Assembly (NCBI RefSeq): GCF_035825295.1
Contig: NZ_JAYMGI010000002.1
Coordinates: 1,426,001 to 1,490,000, forward strand
Length of the DNA: 64,000 nucleotides
Source of the DNA: Actinacidiphila sp. DG2A-62
GTDB lineage: Bacteria > Actinomycetota > Actinomycetes > Streptomycetales > Streptomycetaceae
Direction: 5' to 3'
The notes beneath the pieces are model-generated. The model was not told where the DNA came from. It did not search any database and worked only from the letters and a program-made list of their open reading frames with translations. Each line of letters opens with the position of its first letter. The stretch's first letter is position 1. Positions 27,226 through 38,255 of the stretch are shown here, in pieces. The translations under genes were made by a program, and so were the position numbers.

Positions 27226-27255
27226 TTGCCGATGGGCAATGTTGCCGCAGGGCAA
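27226..27255. promoter_or_regulatory. Tandem operators TTGCC-N4-GGCAA, twice at 16-bp spacing
   Basis: TTGCCGATGGGCAA (27226-27239) and TTGCCGCAGGGCAA (27242-27255) are each perfect 5-bp dyads with 4-base spacers. A partial third copy (CCGCAGGGCA) follows at 27264. They sit in the AT-rich divergent promoter region between the six-gene operon and the DHA2 exporter, and probably bind a dimeric regulator encoded elsewhere, since no regulator gene is adjacent. Confidence 0.65.
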
Positions 27256-27450
27256 GCTTATGACCGCAGGGCATTCGGGTGCACCGCGATCATATGTCAG
27301 CACATGCAATTGCACGGACACCGCCCATCGTCCGGAAATTCGCCGGATCCGGTGGAACACGCGCGGGCGCCTGGTGGATCCGCGGCCGATCTGCTGCAAT
27401 TGCCGGACCGAATATCCGGGCTCGCCGAACTGAAATGACGGGGTGTTCTC

Positions 27451-29067
27451 GTGCCGCACGATGAGATCGAGTCGGAGGGGACCGGCGCCTTGGGCCGCAC
27501 GGCCGGCCACCCCCGCCGGTGGTGGGTGCTCGCGTCCCTCGTCGTCAGTCTGGTGCTGGTGGTCCTCGACACCTCGATCGTGAGCGTGGCCCTGCGCACC
27601 CTCGCCCTCCCGGCGCCCGCGGGGCTCGGGGCCTCCTCCGGCGAACTGCAGTGGGCGGTCGACTCCTACACCCTGGTCTTCGCCTCGCTGCTGATCACCG
27701 GCGGGGTGGCCGCGGACCGGTTCGGCAGGAAGCGCACGCTCCTGGCCGGCCTGCTGGTGTTCGGGGCCTTCTCGGCCGCGTCCGCCTACGCGCAGCACGC
27801 CGGCCAACTCGTCGCCGCCCGCGCGGGCCTGGGCATCGGCGCCGCGCTGGTGGTGCCGGCGACGCTGGCGATCATCACCGACGTGTTCCCGGCGCGGGAG
27901 CGGCCGAAGGCGATCGGCCTGTGGGCGGCGTCGGCCGGACTCGCCGTGGCAATCGGCCCGGTCACCGGCGGGCTGCTGCTGGAGCACTTCTGGTGGGGCT
28001 CGATCTTCCTGATCAACGTCCCCATCGTGCTGGCCGGTTTCGCCGCGATCGCCGCCGTGGTGCCCGAGTCGGCCGATCCGGCCGGCAGCCGCTTCGACCC
28101 ACCGGGCATCCTGCTCTGCGTGGCGGGCCTCTGCCTGCTCGTGCTCGGCATCGTCAAGGGCGGCGAGGCCGACACCTGGACGGCGCCGCCGGTATGGGGG
28201 AACACGCTCGCGGGCCTGGCCGTGCTCGCCCTCTTCGTCCTGTGGGAACGCCGCAGCAGCCACCCGGTGGTCGATCTCGGATGGTTCCGGCAGGCCCGGT
28301 TCTCTGCCGCCGCCGCGGCGATCGCCGTGGTCTTCTTCGGCCTGCTCGGCACCTCCTTCTACATGATCTTCTACTTGCAGAGCGTCCGCGGCTACTCCTC
28401 GCTCCGGGCCGGGTGCTGCCTGCTGCCGCTCGCCGCGGCCCAACTCGCCTTCTCCCCGCAGAGCACCGCCCTGGTCCGACGCTTCGGCGTCCGCGCCGTG
28501 TGCACGGCGGGGCTGCTGCTGACCGCGCTGACCTTCCTCGGCGTGAGCACACTGGACCAGCACTCCCCGATCTGGCGGTGCGAAGTCCTCTTCTTCATGA
28601 TGGGCAGCGCGATGGGCCTGGTCATGCCCGCCGCGACCACCGCCGCCATGGCCACCCTGCCCGACCGCGCGTCGGGCGCCGGCGCGGCACTGCTCAACGC
28701 GCTGCGACAGGTCGGCGGAGCGCTGGGCGTGGCCGTGCTCGGCTCCATCCTGTCCTCGCACTACCGCGATCGGATCCAGGAGCCGCTCAGCCTGCTGCCC
28801 GCCGGCTTGCGTCCACTCGCCGGAGAGTCCGTCGCCGGAACGCTGACCGTGGCCGACCGCCTCGGCCCGCGCGGCGCGCCCCTGGCCGCCGACGCGGTGC
28901 ACGCCTTCGTCTCGGCGCAACGCGTCACCTCACTGGCCGCAGCCGGCGTCATGCTCCTCGGCGCCGTCGCCGTGTTCGTCTTCCTGCCCCGCCACCGCGA
29001 ACACCGAGACCCCGCCGCCCAGCGCACGACCTCCCCCGAGGGCGGCCTGGAATTCCGGACGGAGTGA
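27451..29067 (+). CDS. MFS drug/metabolite exporter, DHA2 family (14 TM)
   Basis: 538 residues. The first membrane segments read WWVLASLVVSLVLVVLDTSIV, with the DHA2 motif C-like LDTSIVSVALRTL, then ADRFGRKRTLLAG (motif A) and GPVTGGLLLEHFWWGSIFLIN (motif C/W-R-W-IF region). About 14 hydrophobic segments are visible up to LLGAVAVFVFLPRH. It exports a drug or small metabolite by proton antiport. It starts at GTG 27451 and is divergent from the thioesterase/TrpB-like operon with shared tandem operators, so it is likely the exporter or immunity protein for that pathway's product. Confidence 0.93.
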   Translation: MPHDEIESEGTGALGRTAGHPRRWWVLASLVVSLVLVVLDTSIVSVALRTLALPAPAGLGASSGELQWAVDSYTLVFASLLITGGVAADRFGRKRTLLAGLLVFGAFSAASAYAQHAGQLVAARAGLGIGAALVVPATLAIITDVFPARERPKAIGLWAASAGLAVAIGPVTGGLLLEHFWWGSIFLINVPIVLAGFAAIAAVVPESADPAGSRFDPPGILLCVAGLCLLVLGIVKGGEADTWTAPPVWGNTLAGLAVLALFVLWERRSSHPVVDLGWFRQARFSAAAAAIAVVFFGLLGTSFYMIFYLQSVRGYSSLRAGCCLLPLAAAQLAFSPQSTALVRRFGVRAVCTAGLLLTALTFLGVSTLDQHSPIWRCEVLFFMMGSAMGLVMPAATTAAMATLPDRASGAGAALLNALRQVGGALGVAVLGSILSSHYRDRIQEPLSLLPAGLRPLAGESVAGTLTVADRLGPRGAPLAADAVHAFVSAQRVTSLAAAGVMLLGAVAVFVFLPRHREHRDPAAQRTTSPEGGLEFRTE

Positions 29068-29298
29068 GGCACGGTCTTGCGGGGGGAGGCAGCACGCTCG
29101 TACGGCGGGCGGCACGGTCGTACGGCGGGCGCGGCGCAGTCGCACGGCGGGCGGTGTCCGTGACGCCGTCCTGGCGAACGGTCAACAACGCGGGCGTCCA
29201 GAACCCGGCGGCCTCGTCGAGCACACCGGCCTCCGCACCGGCGCCGCGGCAGGCCGGCGCCGCCCGGGGCCGGGGGCGGGGCGGCGCCGGGGGGCTGG
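29068..29298. other. Intergenic spacer with GTCGTACGGCGGGCG repeats
   Basis: Three imperfect copies of a 22-25-base unit around CACGGTCGTACGGCGGGCG (29085-29152). No gene seen between the exporter and the convergent LPMO gene. Confidence 0.5.
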
Positions 29299-29889
29299 TC
29301 AGAACTGCACGTCGGAGCAGGCGTAGAAGGCGTTGCCGGTGTCGGCGATCGTCCACACGCCGACGATCATCTGCTTGCCGGTACGCCCGGTGGGGACGGT
29401 GCCCTGGTGCACGACGGTGGCCGGCGGCTGGGCGCCGTTGTACGACACCTTCAGGAAGGGCGTGGTGTCCAGCTCCGAGCGGGTCAGCGGCTTGGTCGGA
29501 TCGTAGCCGTTCTTGGTCAGGTAGTACGAGAAGTCGGTCGTGGCGTGCTGGGCGGTGAGCTTCCAGGTGAAGGTGTAGCTCTGGCCGCCGGTCAGGCGGG
29601 TGGCCGGCCAGGCCCCGCCGCGCGGGTCGTCGAGCTGGGCGAAGCGGCTGACGCCGCCGCTGCAGATCGTGCCGTCGGCGGGACCGGCGGCCGGGAAGCC
29701 CTTGGGGCCCTCCACGCTCTGCGGCTCGTACTGGATGTCACCGCAGTTCTTGACGGTGCCGGCCGCACACAGGGCCTGGCGGCTGGGCGGGGTGCTGATG
29801 TACCCGTGGCTGCTGGCACTGCCGGTGGCCAGCACGACGGCGCTCAACGAGCCGAGGCCGACGACGGCGGCGGCGAGCTTCTTGCGCAT
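29299..29889 (-). CDS. Secreted AA10 lytic polysaccharide monooxygenase
   Basis: 196 residues from ATG 29889 (MRKKLAAAVVGLG), supported by a GGGAG ribosome-binding site; an upstream in-frame start would add a non-signal lead. The signal peptide ends ...GSASS before H28 (HGYISTPPSRQ), the N-terminal His of the copper histidine brace; the second brace His is in KLTAQHATTDFSYYL, and the axial aromatic region is NAFYACSDVQF at the C-terminus. Single catalytic domain with no binding module. It oxidatively cleaves chitin or cellulose. It complements the GH6 cellulase about 20 kb away, but the substrate cannot be chosen from sequence by eye. Confidence 0.94.
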   Translation of the reverse strand: MRKKLAAAVVGLGSLSAVVLATGSASSHGYISTPPSRQALCAAGTVKNCGDIQYEPQSVEGPKGFPAAGPADGTICSGGVSRFAQLDDPRGGAWPATRLTGGQSYTFTWKLTAQHATTDFSYYLTKNGYDPTKPLTRSELDTTPFLKVSYNGAQPPATVVHQGTVPTGRTGKQMIVGVWTIADTGNAFYACSDVQF

Positions 29890-30088
29890 GACAGGCTCCC
29901 TGGGAATGTGGGGGGATTCCGCCGGTCTGCCGGGACCGGGCGGCACCGGGTCGTTCGGGCCCGGTGCCGCCCGCCAGGTCTAGACCACGCCTCACCGTAG
30001 CTGCGCAAAATGGGCATGTCCACAACAATGACAGCCACTTTCGGCCGTCCTGACGCCGGTCGGCGCGCTCGCGTCCGTGGCCGTGCCG

Positions 30089-30169
30089 TCAGCCCTTGCC
30101 GGGTGCCCGGGTTCCCTGCGGCTCGCTGCTGCAGCCGCCCTTGCGGCAGTCCGCGTTCGAGCAGGACAT
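30089..30169 (-). CDS. Putative 26-residue Cys-containing microprotein
   Basis: Sequence starts MSCSNADCRKGGCSSEPQ, with three cysteines spaced C-x4-C-x4-C. A GGGGAGGG ribosome-binding-like run ends 2-3 bases before the ATG and a GGAG lies further upstream. It lies in the divergent gap between the LPMO gene and the lectin gene. The length is below usual gene-calling limits, and I recognise no family, so this is a candidate only. Confidence 0.3.
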   Translation of the reverse strand: MSCSNADCRKGGCSSEPQGTRAPGKG

Positions 30170-30539
30170 GGCCCTCCCCCTCTCCTGCCGTCGAAGGAAC
30201 GTCACGCGGCGGGACCGCACCCGGGCCGCACTGACCGTCTGCCCACCGACGGCCACACATTCCTCACAGTTTTCCTCCACTCTCATCAGCGCTCGTCCGC
30301 GCTCATCCCCGCTCATCCCCTGCTCATCCGCCCCGAACGTCCGGCTCGCACCCGCCGCGCCCGCCCGCCCTGCCCGCAGCCGTGCCCGCGGATTCTGCCG
30401 GATTCTGCCGGTGCCCGGCGGCGGACGGGATACCGGGCGGACCCCGTGCCCGGCGGTGACCATGAGCGGCGCTGGCCCCGCCTCACGGGAACAGCACGCA
30501 GCACCGCAGACAGCGACAGCAGACAGCGAAGGAGTAGGT
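30170..30539. other. Intergenic region upstream of the secreted lectin
   Basis: Contains three direct copies of GCTCATCCC (30298-30330) and a lower-GC patch at 30250-30290 (ACATTCCTCACAGTTTTCC) that may hold a promoter. No other gene recognised. Confidence 0.5.
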
Positions 30540-31133
30540 GTGCGCATCGAAACCCGACGCCGACGCGGCCTGGCCCGCATCGGCGTGGTCATGGCCGCCG
30601 TCGCGGCCCTCGCCATCGCCGTGACCGCAGCGCCGGCGAACGCCGCCGCGCCCGCGGCGACCCCCGCCGGCGCGCGCAAGGCCGCCGGGACGGTCTCGCC
30701 GGCCGACGGCATCGGCAATCCGACGCTCAGATTCGCCAACGTCAACAGCGGCCTGTGCCTGGCCTACGACCCGGAGTCGCGGGGCGCGGCGCGCCAGGAG
30801 GGCTGCGGCGACGACAACACCGTCTTCTGGGAGGCCGCGAGCAACGGCAACGGCGCGTACGAGCTGATCGACCTGCACAACAACCAGTGCCTGTCCATCG
30901 CGGGCGGGTCCCGCGCCGACGGGGCGACGGTCTTCGTCTACAACTGCGCCAACACCGCCGACCAGCTCTTCACCCTGGTCCCGGAGTTCGCCGGCTACCC
31001 GGGCGCCTACGAGCTGGTGAACGTCAACAGCGGCAAGTGCGTGGCCGTCGGCGGCGCGCGCAAGGACTACGACGCCTGGGTCATCCAGTGGTCCTGCGCG
31101 CCGAGCGGCGAGTTCATGTGGCGTCCGTACTGA
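30540..31133 (+). CDS. Secreted ricin-type beta-trefoil lectin
   Basis: 197 residues from GTG 30540, with GAAGGAG upstream. Signal peptide 1-33 (IGVVMAAVAALAIAVTAAP, ANA). The rest is a single beta-trefoil carbohydrate-binding domain with three repeats marked by NVNSGLCLAYD, DLHNNQCLSIAGG and NVNSGKCVAVGG, ending EFMWRPY; the QxW motifs are degenerate. No catalytic domain is attached. It probably binds polysaccharide or glycan outside the cell. Its trefoil differs from the near-identical CBM13 modules of the GH10, GH54 and GH27 proteins. Confidence 0.87.
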   Translation: MRIETRRRRGLARIGVVMAAVAALAIAVTAAPANAAAPAATPAGARKAAGTVSPADGIGNPTLRFANVNSGLCLAYDPESRGAARQEGCGDDNTVFWEAASNGNGAYELIDLHNNQCLSIAGGSRADGATVFVYNCANTADQLFTLVPEFAGYPGAYELVNVNSGKCVAVGGARKDYDAWVIQWSCAPSGEFMWRPY

Positions 31134-31363
31134 CGTCGCCGAGCACGTTCCGGACCGAGGTCGCCGCGCACATTCCGACGACGCCCACGCGCGAGGTCGT
31201 CCGGCCGCCGGCCGGGCGGCCTCGCCCCCGTCCGCGCCCCCGTGACGGCCGTCCGCCCGTACGCCGCCCGGCCCCCGGCCGTCTGTCGGCCCGGAGCGGG
31301 CGGCGGTAGCCTGCCTCCACCGGCACCCCCGTGCGAGTCCTGGCCCCCTCGGAGGTCGCGGCG

Positions 31364-34385
<3,022 letters not shown>

Positions 34386-34444
34386 CGACACACGGCGCCG
34401 GGCCGCCGTCGACGCCGTGGCGCCGGAGGTCCGGCCGGCACGGC

Positions 34445-36562
34445 TCAGCCGGCCTGTCGTCCTTCCGCCCGTTCGGCCGCCAGCGCCGCGAGTTCGCGGG
34501 CGACCGCGCTGTTGTGCGCGGCGGCGTCGGCGCGGGCCTTGGCGGGGCTCCAGCGTCCGGCGAGCAGCCAGATGGACGGCAGGAAGACCAGTTGGCCGAT
34601 GAAGCAGAGCCACCACCAACGCTGCCACTGCTCCGGGCCGTCCTCGGTCGCCTTCCGCACCGCCGGCGCCTCCTTCTGCAGGGAGGCCAGCGCGGACGCG
34701 ACCGCGGGGTCCTTCAGGCCGCGGCCGTAGGTGTTCAGGAACGTCAGATCGGCCGGCGGGACCGCGGCCAGCGCGGTGAGTTTCGCGCGCGCCTGCTGGA
34801 CGGCGGGCCCGTCGGTGCGCAGCAGGACGAGGTCGGCCGGCGGGACCTCGGCCAGCGCCTGCAGGTCCGCGGTCGCCGTGGCGACCGGCACGTGCAGTCC
34901 GGCCGCTATCTCGCCGACGGCCTTGGCCAGGGTGGCCGGGTCGGTGGCGCCGGTGGCCAGGGCGGTCTGGGTGGCCGGGTCGAGGGTGGCGGCGGTGGCG
35001 AGCTGCGCCCGGTAGCGCGTGCTGAGCGTCATCACCCGGGCGATCTCGCCGACCGGTTTGCCGGAGATCTGGCTCAGCGCCGCGGCCTGCGCCTTCTGGT
35101 CGTCCGGGTGCGCGATCAGGGCAGTGGAGACGGACGGTGACAGGCGCGCGGCGGTCGCGACCTCGGCGGAGTCCCGCGCGGCCAGCTGCTGCGCCCTGGC
35201 CGCGATGCCCGGGTCCGCCGCCACCGCCTTGACGATCGCGTTCTGCGACGCGCTCAGGTTCGGGTCCTTGCCCGCCACCGCGGCTTCGACCTGCGGCCCG
35301 TGGTCCACCAGGGTCTCGGCGGCGGGGATCGCGAAGGTCACCGAGCCCAGGGTCGCCACGACGATGACGCGCAGCATCGCGCCCCAGATCGCCAGGCCGG
35401 TGGCGGTGGCGGCCGGGCTGTGCTTCTCCACGGTCTCGGTGAAAGCGGCCATCCACGCGGAGAGGGCGATCGCGCTGCCGACCGAGATGAGCGCGATGAT
35501 CCACGCGAAGTGGTAGTAGCCGGTGTCGGCGTGCGTGGTGGCCAGGGCGAACAGCGCCACGCCGACGGCGCTGACGGCCGCGCCGACCACCATGAACGGC
35601 TTGCGCACGCGCAGCCGGTCGGACACCACGCCGGCGATGACCAGAGCGACGGCCTGCAGACCCCAGTACCAGTTGCCCAGGGCGTTGGCGCGGGCCAGGC
35701 TGTAGCCGAAGGTCGTGGTGTAGAAGACCACGAACAGGCCGACGGCCATGTAGAAGAACAGCAGGAAGGCGCCGATCCCGAACGCCGGTCCGATCACGTC
35801 GGTCCGCAGCACCTGCCGCCACCGGCCGTCCACGGCCCGGTCCGGGTCGACCCCGCGGGCCCGCGCCTCGACCACGGCCTGGTCCCGCAGGCTGACCATC
35901 AACTGGTCGCGCAGCCGCGGCGCCAGCTCCCGCAGGCCCACGAACGCGATCACGAACACCCCCAGACCCACGACGCCGCAGAACCGGAACTGGTACTGCC
36001 AGTCGGGGTGCGAGGTGAGGGTGTTGCTGGAGACCTCGGTCACCAACAGCGAGCCGACCACCGGCCCCAGCGTCCACAGGCCCATCGCCGAGGCCCGGCC
36101 GACCTGCGGCGAGAAGTCCCGCACCAGCGCCGGGCTGGCCACCAGGACGACGCCCTCGACGATGCTGACCAGTCCGAACAGCACCAGGTACGTCAGCTTG
36201 GTGTGCGCGTTCGGCAGCCCGAACAGCACCAGCCCTCCGGTCAGGGCCAGTCCGTAGACCACCAGGTTCGCGCGGCCCCAGCGGTCCGCGAGCCCGGCGA
36301 CGACCGATCCCACGGCGCCGAGCCCGTAACCGGTCACGATCACGGCGATGAAGTACGCCAGCGACATGTGCAGGTTCGCGGCGATCTGCGTCGAGACCGC
36401 GTTCTGCACGAAGAGCTCGTAGTACAGCGTCACCGTGCTCACCACGATGATGCCGAGATAGAGCGCGCGCGCTCCGTTCCCGGGATACCGGTCGAGTTGG
36501 CGTCCCCACAGCCCGCGCCGGGCGTCGATCGGCGGCGCGGCCGGGATGGTCGGTGCTGACAT
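34445..36562 (-). CDS. MFS transporter with a ~220-residue soluble insertion
   Basis: 705 residues from ATG 36562 (AAGGGG upstream). Residues 30-420 look like a normal MFS carrier: ALYLGIIVVSTVTLYYELFV, GLADRWGRANLVVYG (motif A), GPVVGSLLVTEVSS. Residues about 420-640 are not membrane: an Ala-rich helical domain (NLSASQNAIVKAVAADPGIAARA) with two related copies around AEVPPADLVLL and AAVPPADLTFL. A final membrane helix WWWLCFIGQLVFLPSIWLLA follows, then an Ala/Arg-rich tail. It is a transporter of unknown substrate; the inserted domain may sense or gate. Downstream of, and convergent with, the NB-ARC gene. Confidence 0.85.
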   Translation of the reverse strand: MSAPTIPAAPPIDARRGLWGRQLDRYPGNGARALYLGIIVVSTVTLYYELFVQNAVSTQIAANLHMSLAYFIAVIVTGYGLGAVGSVVAGLADRWGRANLVVYGLALTGGLVLFGLPNAHTKLTYLVLFGLVSIVEGVVLVASPALVRDFSPQVGRASAMGLWTLGPVVGSLLVTEVSSNTLTSHPDWQYQFRFCGVVGLGVFVIAFVGLRELAPRLRDQLMVSLRDQAVVEARARGVDPDRAVDGRWRQVLRTDVIGPAFGIGAFLLFFYMAVGLFVVFYTTTFGYSLARANALGNWYWGLQAVALVIAGVVSDRLRVRKPFMVVGAAVSAVGVALFALATTHADTGYYHFAWIIALISVGSAIALSAWMAAFTETVEKHSPAATATGLAIWGAMLRVIVVATLGSVTFAIPAAETLVDHGPQVEAAVAGKDPNLSASQNAIVKAVAADPGIAARAQQLAARDSAEVATAARLSPSVSTALIAHPDDQKAQAAALSQISGKPVGEIARVMTLSTRYRAQLATAATLDPATQTALATGATDPATLAKAVGEIAAGLHVPVATATADLQALAEVPPADLVLLRTDGPAVQQARAKLTALAAVPPADLTFLNTYGRGLKDPAVASALASLQKEAPAVRKATEDGPEQWQRWWWLCFIGQLVFLPSIWLLAGRWSPAKARADAAAHNSAVARELAALAAERAEGRQAG

Positions 36563-37056
36563 GTCGGTACCCCTTCTGTCGGAGCAGGTGGGAGTCCGCT
36601 GGTGGCAGAGCACCGGAGGGGCCTCCGGCCGCCGACCGCAGGCCGGCGCTGTGCGGCGGCGCACGCGGGCCGGAGTTCCCGACCGCCCCGGCGGCCCGCG
36701 CTGCCTCAGCGGACCCTGGACCGCCGGGAGGCGCCGGACCCCGCGCCCGCGGGCAGCGGCGCGGACCCCGTCGAGTCGGTGGTCGCGGCGGCGGCGAAGA
36801 CTCCCGGAGCTTGTCGTCTCTTCATGCCGCTCATCGTGACGACGCGGTCGCCGAAGAGCTTCTCCGCCATTGCCGCGCCGCGGCGGAGCCGGTGCCCCGG
36901 GGGCCGACCGCACGGCGGCGATGCCGGACCCGACCCCCGGAAGTACAGATGCGTCGCCTGTCCGCCGGCCACTGATCCCGTGGTGGGGGCGGCGACCGAC
37001 ATGGGCGTCGAGCGCCTCGACGCGGTCTCCGCACGGGCGCGTGCGGCGGTCCGCGC
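36563..37056. other. Intergenic stretch without recognised gene
   Basis: Between the MFS gene and the GNAT gene, both leftward. Long frames are open but their residues are Arg/Pro-rich and unlike any family I know. It presumably contains the MFS promoter; no clear operator seen. Confidence 0.5.
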
Positions 37057-37980
37057 TCAGACCGCGGTGCGTGGCAGGTCGAGGGAGCGGTTCTCCTCCA
37101 CCACGCCGTAGCCGGCGCTGGTGTACAGGCTCATCGCCACGTCGTTGCCGCCCCACACGGTGAACATCAGCGTCGTGTCGCCGGCGGCGAGCGTGGCGCG
37201 CTCGCCGACCGCCATCGCCGCCCGCCCGTAGCCCTTGCCGCGGTGCTGCTCGTGGACGTGCAGCGAGTAGCCGTACGTGACCCCGGGCAGGTGCCCGTGC
37301 CTCAGCCAGCCGGTGCCGATCGGCTCACCGCTCGCGGCTTCGAGCACCAGGAGCGTGGTGTCGGGCGTCGCCAGGCCGTCGGGGAGGAGCCGCGCGAAGT
37401 CGCGGTCGGACTTGCGTACCGCGTCCTCCCGGCTCAGGGCTCCTGCCCTGACGATCCCCGCGACGTACGACGCCCGCTCGGCGGACAGCCAGGCCGTGAA
37501 GTCGGCCTCGGTCATCCGCCGGGCGGTGACGCCTCCGGGCGCCTGCGGCGGCGGGTCGGCGAGCCGCGCCCTCGTCTGGGCGCGCAGGCCGTAGCCGGCG
37601 AAGAGTTCGCCGCCGGGCTCGGTGAGGGCCACGTCCACCCGATGTGCACCGCGGTCCGCGCACCACTGCTCGGCCCACTCCCGCGCGGCCTCTTCGAATC
37701 CTCGGCCCGCGTGCTCGGCGTCGACGTGGAGGTCGCCGATGCGGCCCGCAAGCGTGCCGTCGTCGTCGGACACGGCGACGGCGACGTGTCCGACCACCGC
37801 ACCGGCGTCCACGATCCGGGCGACGGTCCACTCGGCGGCGGTCTCCCGCAGGTGCTCCAGCATGCGATCCGCCGCGGCCGTACCGAGCCCGACCGCGGTG
37901 TAGGAGGCGCGCCGCCGCTGCTCGAAGTCCACCTGCCACCGTGTGCGGCCGGGGCTGTCGTCGAGAACGTATTCCGTCAT
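37057..37980 (-). CDS. GNAT N-acetyltransferase, two-domain
   Basis: 307 residues. Residues 1-140 form a degenerate GNAT domain (VGHVAVAVSDDDG, AGRGFEEAAREWAEQW), residues 150-307 a second one with the acetyl-CoA signature HVHEQHRGKGYGRAAMAVGE (Q/RxxGxG/A) and the C-terminal NDVAMSLYTSAGYGVVEENRSL. This tandem layout is shared by several actinobacterial GNAT resistance-type enzymes. Acceptor substrate unknown. It stands alone, 76 bases of spacer plus 494 bases from other genes. Confidence 0.88.
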   Translation of the reverse strand: MTEYVLDDSPGRTRWQVDFEQRRRASYTAVGLGTAAADRMLEHLRETAAEWTVARIVDAGAVVGHVAVAVSDDDGTLAGRIGDLHVDAEHAGRGFEEAAREWAEQWCADRGAHRVDVALTEPGGELFAGYGLRAQTRARLADPPPQAPGGVTARRMTEADFTAWLSAERASYVAGIVRAGALSREDAVRKSDRDFARLLPDGLATPDTTLLVLEAASGEPIGTGWLRHGHLPGVTYGYSLHVHEQHRGKGYGRAAMAVGERATLAAGDTTLMFTVWGGNDVAMSLYTSAGYGVVEENRSLDLPRTAV

Positions 37981-38255
37981 CCGATCAGACTATCCACGTG
38001 ATCAACCAGGAACTCCAGCCCGGTCGGTGCCGCTGCTTCGTGCCGAGTGCTTCGTGCCGAGTGAGGCCGCGAACCGGTCCAGCAGGTCGAGCGCCACGGC
38101 GCCGCCGTCCGCCTCGGTGACGGCGGAGCCGCGCAACCGCGGGGCGCGGCCGGGCGAACGGCGGACCCGTTCGCTCGGCCGCGGCCCCGGGCGTCGAAGA
38201 GCCGTCGGCGAGGCGGCAGGAAGCGGCGGGACACGCGACGGGATGCGGCCGGCCG

